Origin: Mycobacterium sp. 4858
Lineage (GTDB): Bacteria > Actinomycetota > Actinomycetes > Mycobacteriales > Mycobacteriaceae
Direction of reading: 5' to 3'
DNA length: 64,000 nt
Assembly: GCF_900240975.1 (NCBI RefSeq)
Contig: NZ_LT968776.1
Span: forward strand, 3,159,092-3,223,091
The translations under genes and the position numbers were made by a program. The notes beneath the pieces were generated by a model. The model did not search any database, was not told the DNA's origin, and was given only the letters and a program-made list of their open reading frames with translations. Shown piece after piece: positions 41,917 to 51,173 of this stretch (its first letter is position 1; each line of letters opens with the position of its first letter).

Positions 41917-43035
41917 TTACAGCCGCTCGACGACCCAGTCGACGCATTGCGTCAGGGCGCTGACGTCATCGGGGTCGACCGCCGGGAACATCCCGACCCG
42001 CAGCTGGTTGCGGCCGAGTTTGCGGTACGGCTCGACGTCGACGATGCCGTTCGCCCGCAGGATCTTGGCGACGGCAGCGGCGTCTACGTCGTCGACGAAG
42101 TCGACGGTGCCGACCACCTGGGACCGCAAGGCGGGGTCGGTGACGAACGGAGTGGTGTACGGCCGCTCCTGCGCCCAGGAGTACAACCGCTGCGACGAGT
42201 CGGCCGTGCGCTTGACGGCCCAGTCCAGCCCGCCGTTGCCGAGCATCCAGTCGATCTGCTCGGCCATCAGAGCCAGGGTGCCGACCGCCGGGGTGTTGTA
42301 CGTCTGGTTCTTCAGGCTGTTGTCCACCGCGATGGGCAGCGACAGGAAGTCGGGAACCCAGCGGCCCGACGCGGCAATGGACTCCACCCGCGCGAGTGCG
42401 GCGGGGCTCATGATGGCCAACCACAGGCCGCCGTCACTGGCGAAATTCTTCTGCGGCGAGAAGTAATAGGCGTCGGTCTGGGCGATGTCGACCGGCAGGC
42501 CGCCCGCACCGGAGGTGGCGTCGATGACGACCAGGGCGTCGCCGGAGTCGGCCGGACGCCGAATGGGCACCGCCACCCCGGTCGACGTCTCGTTGTGCGC
42601 CCAGGCGATCACATCGACCGAGGGATCGCTCTGCGGTTCGGGTGCGCTGCCGGCGTCCGCCTTGACGATGATCGGGTCGCCGACGAACGGGTTGTTGGCG
42701 ACCGCCGAGGCGAACTTGGCGCTGAACTCGCCGAAGGACAGGTGCAGTGAGCGCTTGTCGATCAGCCCGAACGCCGCGGCATCCCAGAACGCCGTCGCGC
42801 CGCCGTTGCCCAGGATGACCTCATAGCCGTCCGGCACGGAGAACAGCTCGGTCAGCCCCGTCCGCACCCGGCCCACCAGATTCTTCACCGGGGCTTGCCG
42901 GTGCGAAGTGCCGAACAGCGGGGCCGCGCTGGTCGTCAGCGCCTGCAACTGTTCGGGCCGGACCTTGGAAGGGCCGCATCCGAAGCGGCCGTCGCGGGGT
43001 TTGATGTCAGCGGGAACCTCGAGCTGGTCAGCCAT
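41917..43035 (-). CDS. serC: Phosphoserine aminotransferase
   Basis: This 372-residue class V (fold type I) PLP enzyme transaminates 3-phosphohydroxypyruvate with glutamate in serine and pyridoxal phosphate synthesis. Segments are GRFGCGPSKVRPEQLQAL, LGNGGATAFWDAAAFGL, VIDATSGAGGLPVDIAQTD, and the Schiff-base lysine in YFSPQKNFASDGG. I chose ATG at 43035 over 43041 because a TACCCT box ends 7 bp before it and the M. tuberculosis protein (Rv0884c) starts MADQL likewise. It diverges from the AurF-like gene. Confidence 0.95.
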   Translation of the reverse strand: MADQLEVPADIKPRDGRFGCGPSKVRPEQLQALTTSAAPLFGTSHRQAPVKNLVGRVRTGLTELFSVPDGYEVILGNGGATAFWDAAAFGLIDKRSLHLSFGEFSAKFASAVANNPFVGDPIIVKADAGSAPEPQSDPSVDVIAWAHNETSTGVAVPIRRPADSGDALVVIDATSGAGGLPVDIAQTDAYYFSPQKNFASDGGLWLAIMSPAALARVESIAASGRWVPDFLSLPIAVDNSLKNQTYNTPAVGTLALMAEQIDWMLGNGGLDWAVKRTADSSQRLYSWAQERPYTTPFVTDPALRSQVVGTVDFVDDVDAAAVAKILRANGIVDVEPYRKLGRNQLRVGMFPAVDPDDVSALTQCVDWVVERL

Positions 43036-43042
43036 GCTCATC

Positions 43043-43048
43043 AGGGTA
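43043..43048 (-). promoter_or_regulatory. -10 box for serC (probably leaderless)
   Basis: TACCCT on the minus strand ends 7 bp before the ATG at 43035. This decides between two in-frame ATG codons 6 bp apart. Confidence 0.45.
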
Positions 43049-43232
43049 GTGAGCCGATGTGACCGGCGACGCAGCGGTCCGGCGGCGCACGCCCGTGACC
43101 CGCGCAAAACACCTGGCCGCGCCCCGTGGTGCTTCGCGCGCTGTGAGGCAGGGCACACCATGCGCCTGACCACTGGTCAGCCCACAGCGGCGGATCGGGG
43201 TCTAGAAGATATCCGGTACCTGCGGTACTGTC

Positions 43233-43249
43233 TGGACACAGCACGTCCA
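43233..43249. promoter_or_regulatory. Inverted repeat upstream of the AurF-like gene
   Basis: TGGAC (43233-43237) and GTCCA (43245-43249) face each other over 7 bp. The left arm overlaps the palindrome TGTCTGGACA. Two GGTAC repeats lie just upstream. The site is about 30 bp from the ATG of the 43279 gene, a suitable place for an operator. Confidence 0.35.
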
Positions 43250-43278
43250 AATGTAAACCTCGTTGGGGAGGCTTGGAT

Positions 43279-44304
43279 ATGGCCAGGACACGCATGGTTC
43301 GGCGTTGGCGCCGCAATATGGAGGTGCGCGACGACACTGAGTACGTCAACACGCTTGCCACACTGTCCGAGGGGTCGGTGCGGAGAAACTTCAACCCCTA
43401 CACCGACATCGACTGGGACGCACCGGAATTCGCCGTCACGGAGAACGACCCGCGGTGGGTACTGCCGGCCACCGACCCGTTGGGGCGCCATCCCTGGTAT
43501 TTATCGCAGCCCGAAGAGCGCAAGATCAAGATTGGGATGTGGCGCCAGGCCAACGTCGCCAAGGTCGGGCTGCACTTCGAGTCGATTCTGATCCGCGGCC
43601 TGATGAACTACACGTTCTGGGTGCCGAACGGCTCCCCGGAATACCGGTACTGCCTGCACGAATCGGTCGAAGAGTGCAACCACACCATGATGTTCCAGGA
43701 GATGGTGAACCGCGTCGGCGCGGACGTGCCGGGTATGCCGCGGACGCTCAAGTGGCTCTCGCCGCTGGTTCCGCTGGTGGCCGGCCCGCTGCCGGTGGCG
43801 TTCTTCATCGGGGTGCTCGCCGGCGAGGAGCCGATCGACCACACGCAGAAAAACATTCTGCGCGAAGGGAAATCGCTGCACCCGATCATGGAACGGGTGA
43901 TGGCCATTCACGTGGCCGAGGAAGCGCGACACATTTCGTTTGCCCACGAGTTCCTGCGCAGGCGGGTGCCGCAGCTGACCAAGCGGCAGAAGTTCTGGAC
44001 GGCCCTGTACCTGCCGTTGACGATGAAGGTCCTGTGCCGGGCCATCGTGGTGCCGCCCAAGGCGTTCTGGCAGGAGTTCGACATCCCGCGCGAGGTCAAG
44101 AAGGAGCTCTTCTTCCGGTCGCCGGAATCACGAAAGTGGTTGAGTGACATGTTCGCCGACGTCCGGATGCTGGCACACGACACCGGCTTGATGGAGACGC
44201 GGTCTGCCCGGCTCATGTGGCGGCTCTGCAAGATCGACGGCAAGCCGTCGCGCTACCGCAGCGAGCCGCAGCGCCGGCACCTGGCCGCGGCGCCGGCCGC
44301 CTAG
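43279..44304 (+). CDS. AurF-like diiron protein (Rv0885-like)
   Basis: This 341-residue helical protein resembles p-aminobenzoate N-oxygenase AurF. Iron-ligand pattern segments are LHFESILIRGLMNY, the motif HESVEECNHTMMFQEM, and MAIHVAEEARHISFAHEFLRR (E-E-x-R-H). These supply the Glu/His ligands of a diiron centre. The substrate in mycobacteria is unknown. ATG 43279 follows GGGGAGG at good spacing; the TTG 6 bp earlier is less likely. It precedes fprB by 20 bp, so the ferredoxin-reductase fusion FprB may supply its electrons. Confidence 0.87.
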   Translation: MARTRMVRRWRRNMEVRDDTEYVNTLATLSEGSVRRNFNPYTDIDWDAPEFAVTENDPRWVLPATDPLGRHPWYLSQPEERKIKIGMWRQANVAKVGLHFESILIRGLMNYTFWVPNGSPEYRYCLHESVEECNHTMMFQEMVNRVGADVPGMPRTLKWLSPLVPLVAGPLPVAFFIGVLAGEEPIDHTQKNILREGKSLHPIMERVMAIHVAEEARHISFAHEFLRRRVPQLTKRQKFWTALYLPLTMKVLCRAIVVPPKAFWQEFDIPREVKKELFFRSPESRKWLSDMFADVRMLAHDTGLMETRSARLMWRLCKIDGKPSRYRSEPQRRHLAAAPAA

Positions 44305-44324
44305 GACCGCGCGGGTAATAGCCT

Positions 44325-46022
44325 ATGCCGCACGTTATTACCCAGTCGTGCTGTAACGACGGGTCCTGCGTTTTCGCGTGCCCGGTGAACTGCATTCACC
44401 CCACGCCCGACGAGCCCGGCTTCGCCACCTCGGAGATGCTCTACATCGATCCGGTGGCCTGCGTGGACTGCGGCGCGTGTGTGAGCGCCTGCCCCGTGGG
44501 CGCGATCGCTCCGGACACCCGGCTGGACACCAAGCAGTTGCCGTTCGTCGAGATCAACGCGTCGTTCTATCCCGAGCGGCCGCCGGGTGAGAAGTTGCCG
44601 CCGACGTCGAAGTTGGCGCCGGTGATTCCGGCCGCCCAGGTGCGCGCCCGACGCCAGCCGCTGACCGTGGCCATCGTGGGATCCGGGCCTGCGGCGATGT
44701 ATGCCGCCGACGAGCTGCTCACCCAGGATGGGGTGCGGGTCAACGTCTTTGAGAAGCTGCCCACCCCGTACGGGCTGGTGCGCGCCGGGGTGGCGCCCGA
44801 TCACCAGAACACCAAGCGGGTCACCCGGCTGTTCGACCGGGTCGTCGGTCATCGCCGCTTCCGCTTCTACCTCAACGTCGAGGTCGGCAGGCACTTGAGT
44901 CACGCCGATCTGCTGGCCCACCACCACGCCGTGGTGTATGCCGTCGGCGCTCCCGACGACCGCCGCCTGCAGATCGAGGGCATGGGCCTGCCGGGCACCG
45001 GGACCGCCACCGAACTCGTCGCGTGGATCAACGGCCATCCCGACTTTGCCGAGCTGCCAGTCGATCTCGGCCATGACCGGGTGGTGATCATCGGCAACGG
45101 AAACGTCGCATTGGACGTGGCGCGCGTGCTCACCGCGGATCCGGACGACCTGGCCCGCACCGACATCTCCGACCGCGCGTTGGCGGCGCTTCGCGCATCC
45201 GCGGTCCGCGAGGTGGTGGTGGCCGCCCGCCGGGGCCCCGCCCAGTCGGCGTTCACCCTGCCCGAGCTGATCGGTCTCACGACCTCATCCGACGTCGTGC
45301 TCAGCGCGGCCGACCACGAGCTGGTGGCGGCCGACCTCGCCGCCGTCACGGACGGCTTGAGCAAGCGCAAGCTGGAGATCCTGAGCTCGCTCGGTGACGA
45401 TTCGGCACCAACCCACAACGGTGGGCGGCCGCGAATCCGGCTGGCCTATCAGCTCACCCCGAATCGCGTGCTGGGCGAACAACGCGCCACGGGCGTTCAG
45501 TTCGCCGTCACCGGCACCGACGACCTGTGTGACCTCAGCGCGGGACTGGTCCTGACGTCAATTGGGTACCGCGGCAAGCCCATCCGCGACCTGCCGTTCG
45601 ACGAGTCGGTGGCCGTCGTCCCCAACGACGGCGGCCGTGTCGTCGATCCCGGCTCGGGGGCGCCGGTGCCGGGGGCCTACGTCGCGGGCTGGATCAAGCG
45701 GGGACCGAGCGGGTTCATCGGCACCAACAAATCCTGTTCGCTGCAGACCGTGCACGCCCTGGTGGCGGATTTCAACGCGGGCAGGCTGAGCGACCCGGTG
45801 GCGAAACCCGAGGCGCTGGCCGAGCTGGTGCGGGTCCGGCAGCCCGACGCCGTCGATGCCCACGGGTGGCGGGCCATCGACGCCGCCGAGGTCGCCCGCG
45901 GCGGCGCCGACGGTCGCCCGCGCAGCAAGTTCACCGACGTCGCCGGCATGCTCGCCGCCGCTGCCGCCGCCGGGCCGGCGCCGGCGCCGCGACGCGGGCT
46001 GCTGGACCGGCTGCTCGGCTAA
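44325..46022 (+). CDS. fprB: Ferredoxin/ferredoxin-NADP reductase fusion FprB
   Basis: This 565-residue fusion protein has an N-terminal 7Fe-type ferredoxin domain (CCNDGSCVFACPVNCIHP and CVDCGACVSACPVGAIAP, residues 1-70) followed by an adrenodoxin-reductase-like FAD/NADP domain. The FAD motif is VAIVGSGPAAMYAADELL near 110, with KLPTPYGLVRAGVAPDH; the NADP motif is VVIIGNGNVALDVARVL. The C-terminus has GWIKRGPSGFIGTNKSC. It moves electrons between NADPH and iron-sulfur or P450 partners. It matches Rv0886. It follows the AurF-like gene closely and converges with the VOC gene. Confidence 0.95.
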   Translation: MPHVITQSCCNDGSCVFACPVNCIHPTPDEPGFATSEMLYIDPVACVDCGACVSACPVGAIAPDTRLDTKQLPFVEINASFYPERPPGEKLPPTSKLAPVIPAAQVRARRQPLTVAIVGSGPAAMYAADELLTQDGVRVNVFEKLPTPYGLVRAGVAPDHQNTKRVTRLFDRVVGHRRFRFYLNVEVGRHLSHADLLAHHHAVVYAVGAPDDRRLQIEGMGLPGTGTATELVAWINGHPDFAELPVDLGHDRVVIIGNGNVALDVARVLTADPDDLARTDISDRALAALRASAVREVVVAARRGPAQSAFTLPELIGLTTSSDVVLSAADHELVAADLAAVTDGLSKRKLEILSSLGDDSAPTHNGGRPRIRLAYQLTPNRVLGEQRATGVQFAVTGTDDLCDLSAGLVLTSIGYRGKPIRDLPFDESVAVVPNDGGRVVDPGSGAPVPGAYVAGWIKRGPSGFIGTNKSCSLQTVHALVADFNAGRLSDPVAKPEALAELVRVRQPDAVDAHGWRAIDAAEVARGGADGRPRSKFTDVAGMLAAAAAAGPAPAPRRGLLDRLLG

Positions 46023-46477
46023 CTCGCGCCCTGCCCCGCCATCGCGGCCTGGAGCTCGTCATAACCGACCTCGCGGACCGGCTGTCCCATCGACCAGTGG
46101 TGGCCGAACGGGTCGGCCACCACGCCGTAGCGGTCGCCCCAGAACTGATCGTCCAACGGCGCCACCACGGTGGCGCCCGCGTCCAGCGCGCGCTGGAACT
46201 TCGCGTCGACGTCGGTCACGGTCAGGTGGATCGTCACCGGGGTGCCGCCCAGTGACGTGGGCGTCATCGACTTGCCGCCGCACATCTCCGGGAAATCGTC
46301 GTTGAGCATGACCATAAAGCCGTTGATGCGCAGCGCGGCGTGGACCAGCTTTCCGTCGGGGCGAGGCACCCGCCCGATCTCCTCGGCGCCGAATGCCTTG
46401 ACGTAGAAGTCGATCGCAGCGGCCGCGTCATCCACCACCAGGTGCGGGGACAGGGCCGGTTCGAAGTTGATCGCCAT
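46019..46477 (-). CDS. VOC-superfamily (glyoxalase/PhnB-like) protein, Rv0887c-like
   Basis: This 152-residue protein has two beta-alpha-beta-beta-beta modules. It starts MAINFEPALSPHLVVDDAAA, then IDFYVKAFGAEEIGRVPRPDG and VHAALRINGFMVMLNDDFPE. The second half has TIHLTVTDVDAKFQRALDAG, VVAPLDDQFWGDRYGVVADP and FGHHWSM. The H and E positions used for metal in VOC enzymes are present, in the PhnB/YdcE-like arrangement. The reaction is unknown. AAGGAG precedes the ATG. The stop overlaps that of fprB by 4 bp. Confidence 0.88.
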   Translation of the reverse strand: MAINFEPALSPHLVVDDAAAAIDFYVKAFGAEEIGRVPRPDGKLVHAALRINGFMVMLNDDFPEMCGGKSMTPTSLGGTPVTIHLTVTDVDAKFQRALDAGATVVAPLDDQFWGDRYGVVADPFGHHWSMGQPVREVGYDELQAAMAGQGAS

Positions 46478-46609
46478 CGTGGTTCTCCTTGCTGTCGGTC
46501 TCCCAGACCCGCCCGGGACGGGCGGGCTCGCGAGTTATGACCTCGCCCGCGACACAAACTCATCGCGGCGATCTCATTCAATCGCGGGGCACCGACAACG
46601 GGGCCCGCC

Positions 46610-47731
46610 TCAGGCGTGGGTGAGGCTGCGGTCCCAACCTTCGACGGACTCCGGGGTGCGCGGGGCCGGTCCCACGTAGATGGCCGACGGGCGCACCAGC
46701 TTGCCCAGCCGCTTCTGCTCGAGGATGTGCGCACACCAGCCCGCGGTGCGCCCGCAGGTGAACATCGCCGGCATCATGTTGGCCGGCACCTGCGCGAAGT
46801 CCAGGATCACCGCCGCCCAGAACTCGACGTTGGTCTCGATGGCCCGGTCCGGGCGACGCTCGCGCAGTTCGGCCAGCGCGGCCTGCTCCAGCGCGACGGC
46901 GACCTCGTGGCGCGGCGCGCCCAGCCGCTCTGCGGTCGCGCGGAGCACTCGCGCCCGCGGGTCCTCGGCGCGGTAGACCCGGTGCCCGAAGCCCATCAGC
47001 TTGTCGCCGCTGTCCAGGATCTTCTTGACCAGGCCACGGGCGTCGCCGGTGCGCTCGACCTCTTCGATCATCGGCAGGACCCGCGCCGGCGCCCCGCCGT
47101 GCAGCGGCCCGCTCATCGCCCCGATCGCCCCGGACAGCGCCGCGGCGACGTCGGCACCGGTCGAGGCGATCACCCGCGCGGTGAACGTCGACGCGTTCAT
47201 GCCGTGCTCGGCGGCCGAGACCCAGTAGGCGTCGATGGCTTCGACGTGCCGCGGGTCCGGTTCGCCCTGCCACCGGGTCATGAAACGTGCTGTGACGGTT
47301 GCGCATTCGTCGATCACGCGCTGCGGGACGGCGGGCTGGTAGATGCCGCGGGCGGACTGCGCCACGTAGGACAGCGCCATCACCGAGGCCCGGGCCAGCT
47401 GGTCGCGTGCGGTGGCGTCATCGGTGTCGAGCAGGGGCTTGTACCCCCAGATCGGGGCCAGCATCGCCAGGCCCGCCTGCACGTCGACGCGCACGTCGCC
47501 GGTGTGGATGGGCAGCGGGAACGGCTCGGCGGGCGGCAGGCCGTGGCCGAACTTGCCGTCGACCAGCAGGCCCCACACGTCGCCGAAGGTGACCTGCTGG
47601 TTCACCAGATCCTGTATGTCGACGCCGCGGTAACGCAGCGCGCCGCCGTCTTTATCCGGTTCGGCGATCTCGGTGGTGAAGGCGACGACGCCTTCGAGGC
47701 CGGGGACAAAGTTCTCGGGGACCACAGTCAT
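46610..47731 (-). CDS. citA: Citrate synthase 2
   Basis: This 373-residue citrate synthase condenses acetyl-CoA and oxaloacetate. The catalytic region has SAAEHGMNASTFTARVIAS with one active-site His, GPLHGGAPARVLPM, and KLMGFGHRVYRAEDPRA with the second His. The Asp/Arg region is ETNVEFWAAVILDFAQVP. It equals Rv0889c in length as I recall. The start is ATG at 47731; the much longer frame upstream is not used. It diverges from pdxH, and a second citrate synthase, gltA2, follows. Rv0888 is not present between it and the VOC gene. Confidence 0.95.
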   Translation of the reverse strand: MTVVPENFVPGLEGVVAFTTEIAEPDKDGGALRYRGVDIQDLVNQQVTFGDVWGLLVDGKFGHGLPPAEPFPLPIHTGDVRVDVQAGLAMLAPIWGYKPLLDTDDATARDQLARASVMALSYVAQSARGIYQPAVPQRVIDECATVTARFMTRWQGEPDPRHVEAIDAYWVSAAEHGMNASTFTARVIASTGADVAAALSGAIGAMSGPLHGGAPARVLPMIEEVERTGDARGLVKKILDSGDKLMGFGHRVYRAEDPRARVLRATAERLGAPRHEVAVALEQAALAELRERRPDRAIETNVEFWAAVILDFAQVPANMMPAMFTCGRTAGWCAHILEQKRLGKLVRPSAIYVGPAPRTPESVEGWDRSLTHA

Positions 47732-47790
47732 ACCGAAAATTCTCGCACCCCACCTTCGGGCGGACGCTACCGGCCGGTAGCAAGCCCCGG

Positions 47791-47796
47791 TAGCGT
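47791..47796 (+). promoter_or_regulatory. -10 box for pdxH (probably leaderless)
   Basis: TAGCGT ends 7 bp before the ATG at 47804, with no ribosome-binding site between. Confidence 0.5.
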
Positions 47797-47803
47797 TGGC
47801 GCG

Positions 47804-48463
47804 ATGGCAGGACCAGACCCCGAACGCCTGCAGCGCATGCGCGTGGAATACGGATCGGTGGAGAAGGACGGCAGCCCCGACCTCGACACCGATTGGCTCG
47901 ACGACGGTTGGGTTGCCTTGTTGCGCAACTGGATCGGCGACGCGGAACGGTCCGGCGTCGCCGAGCCCAACGCCATGGTGCTGGCTACCGTCGCCGACGG
48001 CCGGCCGACAAGCCGGACGGTCCTGTGCAAGAGCGTGGACGAGTCCGGGATCACATTTTTCACCCACTATGACTCCGCCAAGGGGGCCGACCTGGCGGCG
48101 ACGCCGTACGCGTCGGTGACCTTTCCCTGGTATCAGCTGGGCAGGCAGGTCCACCTCCGCGGCCCGGTGAGCAAGGTCACCCCGGATGCCACCCAGGACT
48201 ACTGGTCCAAGCGACCGCGCGGCTCTCAGCTGGGCGCGTGGGCGTCGCACCAGTCGCGTGCGATCGCGTCACGCGCGGCGTTGCTCGACCAGCTGGCGGA
48301 GGTGACCGCACGCTTCGCCGACCGCGAGCAGGTGCCCGTGCCGCCGGGCTGGGGCGGCTACCTGCTCGCCCCGGAGTCGGTCGAATTCTGGCAGGGGCGG
48401 GAGAACCGATTGCATAACCGGATCCGGGTCACCGGCGCTCGGATCGAGCGGCTGCAGCCCTAG
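47804..48463 (+). CDS. pdxH: Pyridoxamine 5'-phosphate oxidase
   Basis: This 219-residue FMN enzyme oxidises pyridoxine/pyridoxamine 5'-phosphate to pyridoxal phosphate. Family signatures are MRVEYGSVEKDGSPDLDTDW, NAMVLATVADGRPTSRTVLCKSVDE (FMN binding), ITFFTHYDSAKGADLAATPYA, the SQLGAWASHQSRAI loop, and the C-terminal ESVEFWQGRENRLHNRI. The start is ATG at 47804. In H37Rv pdxH lies elsewhere (Rv2607) as I recall, while here it sits between the two citrate synthase genes. Confidence 0.95.
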   Translation: MAGPDPERLQRMRVEYGSVEKDGSPDLDTDWLDDGWVALLRNWIGDAERSGVAEPNAMVLATVADGRPTSRTVLCKSVDESGITFFTHYDSAKGADLAATPYASVTFPWYQLGRQVHLRGPVSKVTPDATQDYWSKRPRGSQLGAWASHQSRAIASRAALLDQLAEVTARFADREQVPVPPGWGGYLLAPESVEFWQGRENRLHNRIRVTGARIERLQP

Positions 48464-48573
48464 CCCGGCCGAGGATCGCCGCGACGCGGGAGCCGCACCC
48501 GATCGATTACCCAGGCCGTCCCGCAGAGCCGACCCCGGGCAGGCGCGCGAACGCGACAACGACTACCTTCACC

Positions 48574-48579
48574 TATAAG
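48574..48579 (+). promoter_or_regulatory. Candidate -10 box for gltA2
   Basis: TATAAG lies 46 bp upstream of the gltA2 GTG in the 162-bp gap after pdxH. No convincing -35 is seen. AAGGGG near 48618 may serve as the ribosome-binding site. Confidence 0.35.
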
Positions 48580-48625
48580 CACCTAGTCAGGGCAGCCATA
48601 CCAGCCAGAGCGCAAAGGGGTTCTC

Positions 48626-49918
48626 GTGGCCGACACCGACGACACCGCAACTCTGAAGTACCCGGGGGGCGAGATCGACCTCGAGATCGTCCGCGCCACT
48701 GAGGGTGCTGACGGGATCGCCCTCGGTTCCCTGTTGTCCAAAACGGGGCACACCACCTTCGACAACGGCTTCGTCAACACCGCCGCCTGCAAGAGCGCGA
48801 TCACCTACATCGACGGCGACGCCGGGATTCTGCGTTACCGCGGCTACCCGATCGAGCAGCTCGCCGAGAAGTCGACCTTCATCGAGGTGAGCTACCTGCT
48901 GATCTACGGCGAGCTGCCGGACTCCGACCAGCTCGCGGAGTTCACCAAGCGGATCCAGCTGCACACCATGCTGCACGAGGACCTGAAGCGCTTCTTCGAC
49001 GGCTTCCCGCGCAACGCACACCCCATGCCGGTGCTGTCCAGCGTGGTGAACGCGCTGAGCGCCTACTACCCCGACGCGCTCGACCCGATGGACAACAACC
49101 AGGTCGAGCTGTCGACCATCCGGCTGCTCGCGAAGCTGCCCACCATCGCCGCGTACGCGTATAAGAAGTCGGTCGGCCAGCCGTTCCTCTACCCGGACAA
49201 CTCGATGTCGTTGGTGGAGAACTTCCTCCGCATGACGTTCGGGCTGCCCGCGGAGCCCTATCAGGCCGACCCCGAGGTGGTGCGGGCGCTGGACATGCTG
49301 CTCATCCTGCACGCCGATCACGAGCAGAACTGTTCGACGTCGACGGTCCGGCTGGTCGGGTCGTCGCGGGCCAACCTGTTCACCTCGATCTCCGGTGGCA
49401 TCAACGCGTTGTGGGGACCGCTGCACGGGGGCGCCAACCAGGCGGTGCTCGAGATGCTCGACCAGATCCGTGAAAGTGGAGACGACGTCAGCGAGTTCGT
49501 CCGCAAGGTGAAGAACCGCGAAGAGGGCGTCAAGCTGATGGGCTTCGGCCACCGCGTCTACAAGAACTACGACCCCCGCGCCCGCATCGTCAAGGAACAG
49601 GCCGACAAGATCCTGGCCAAGCTCGGCGGCGATCCGCTGCTCGACATCGCCAAGGAACTGGAAGAGGCGGCGCTGACCGACGACTACTTCATCGAGCGCA
49701 AGTTGTACCCGAACGTCGACTTCTACACCGGGCTGATCTACCGGGCCCTCGGCTTCCCGGTCCGGATGTTCACCGTGCTGTTCGCGCTGGGCCGGCTGCC
49801 CGGCTGGATCGCGCACTGGCGCGAGATGCACGACGAGGGTGACAGCAAGATCGGCCGTCCGCGCCAGATCTACACCGGCTACACCGAACGCGACTACACG
49901 ACGATCGACGCGCGCTAG
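48626..49918 (+). CDS. gltA2: Citrate synthase 1 (type II)
   Basis: This 430-residue hexameric-type citrate synthase begins (GTG) MADTDDTATLKYPGGEIDLE. It contains GILRYRGYPIEQLAEKSTFIEVSYLL, the catalytic His in LHADHEQNCSTSTVRLVGSS, GPLHGGANQAVLEM, GFGHRVYKNYDPRA and the aspartate region NVDFYTGLIYRALGFP. It is the main entry enzyme of the TCA cycle and corresponds to Rv0896. The genes Rv0890c-Rv0895 that lie between citA and gltA2 in H37Rv are absent here, replaced by pdxH. Confidence 0.96.
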   Translation: MADTDDTATLKYPGGEIDLEIVRATEGADGIALGSLLSKTGHTTFDNGFVNTAACKSAITYIDGDAGILRYRGYPIEQLAEKSTFIEVSYLLIYGELPDSDQLAEFTKRIQLHTMLHEDLKRFFDGFPRNAHPMPVLSSVVNALSAYYPDALDPMDNNQVELSTIRLLAKLPTIAAYAYKKSVGQPFLYPDNSMSLVENFLRMTFGLPAEPYQADPEVVRALDMLLILHADHEQNCSTSTVRLVGSSRANLFTSISGGINALWGPLHGGANQAVLEMLDQIRESGDDVSEFVRKVKNREEGVKLMGFGHRVYKNYDPRARIVKEQADKILAKLGGDPLLDIAKELEEAALTDDYFIERKLYPNVDFYTGLIYRALGFPVRMFTVLFALGRLPGWIAHWREMHDEGDSKIGRPRQIYTGYTERDYTTIDAR

Positions 49919-51059
49919 CTACGGCGGAGTCGAGTCACAGCGAGGCCAGCACCGCCATGGCGGCGTTGTGCCCGCCGATCCCCGACACCGCGCCGCCGCG
50001 CCGGGCGCCCGAGCCGCACAGCATGATCCGCTCGTGCGCCGTCGCGACGCCCCATCGCCGCGCCGGGGTGTCCAGCGGGTCGTCGTCGTCGGCGAAGGGC
50101 CATGACAAGCCGCCGTGGAAGATGTTGCCGGCCGTCATCCCCAACGTGCGGTGCAGGTCCAGGGTGGTGGTCGTCTCGATGCACGGCCGGCCGTGGGCGT
50201 CACTCAGCAAGACGCCCTGAATCGGTTCGGCCAGAACGGAATCCAGCGATGCCAGTACCGAGTCGGCCAGCCGATCGCGCAGGGCGCCGGAGTAGGTGCC
50301 GTCGAACAGCGAGTGCGGGGTGTGCAGGCCGAACACGGTCATCGTGTGCGCACCCGAGTCGCGCAGCCCGGCCGGCAGAATGCTGGGATCGGTCAACGAA
50401 TGGCAGTACGCCTCGCATGGCAGGGGATTCGGCACCTCGCCCGCGGCCGCCCGCGCATACGCCGTATCCAGTTGCGTCCACGCCTCGTTGACGTGGAACG
50501 TCCCGGCGAAGGCCTGTTCGGGCGTGACGCCGTTGTCGCGCAACCGCGGTAGCCGCCGCAGCACCATGTTCACCTTGACCTGTGCGCCCTGGACAGGCGG
50601 TGCGGGCCGTTCACCGAGCAGTCCGGCCAGCACCGCCGGCGTGACACCCGCCAGGACGAACCGGGCCCGGATCAGACGCTCCTGGTCGCCGGTGCGGTAA
50701 CGCACCACGCCATCCGGTTCGACCGCGTAAACGTCTGCACTGGTGGTGATTTCGGCACCATGGCGGATGGCGGCCGCCGCCAGGCCCTCCGTCAGCGCGC
50801 CCATTCCGCCAACGGGAACGTCCCAGTCCCCGGTCCCGCCCCCGAGTACGTGATAGAGGAAGCAGACATTCTGGATCAGCGACGGGTCGCCGAGGCGAGC
50901 GAACGTCCCGATCAGCGCGTCGGTCGCCATCACGCCGCGGACCACGTCGTCGCTGACGGCGGCGGTGATGGCGTCCCCGATCGGCTCGTCGATCAGGGCC
51001 TGCCACGCGGCCGCCGCTTGCCGCCCGCCGCTTTCCACGACATGCCGGCGGGCCTGCCC

Positions 51060-51083
51060 GCGGGTGCGCAGCGGTTCCAGCAG
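51060..51083. repeat. 24-bp direct repeat, left copy
   Basis: This 24-bp sequence is identical to 51174-51197. It is part of the oxidoreductase coding sequence duplicated around the adapter-like insert. A perfect duplication of this length is longer than usual transposon target duplications and fits an assembly join. Confidence 0.9.
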
Positions 51084-51173
51084 CCGTCTCTTTTACACAT
51101 CTGACGCTGCCCACGAAAAGAGAGGTGTTAATCTCTGTGGTGATCGTAGTAGTACGATCAGAAAGTGTTGTAG
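51084..51173. other. Nextera-adapter-like sequence embedded in the assembly
   Basis: From 51084 the sequence closely follows the Illumina Nextera transposase/i5 adapter. The 18-mer TACACATCTGACGCTGCC (51094-51111) is exact. The 10 bases before it (CGTCTCTTTT region) match the mosaic end with two mismatches, and CACGA follows with one. Next is an 8-base AAAGAGAG (51117-51124) where an i5 index belongs. Then GTGTTAATCTCTGTGG (51125-51140) matches the flow-cell P5-side sequence at 13 of 16 positions. The tail 51141-51173 degrades. A perfect 8-bp inverted repeat lies at 51141-51160. It is best explained as unremoved adapter. Confidence 0.88.
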
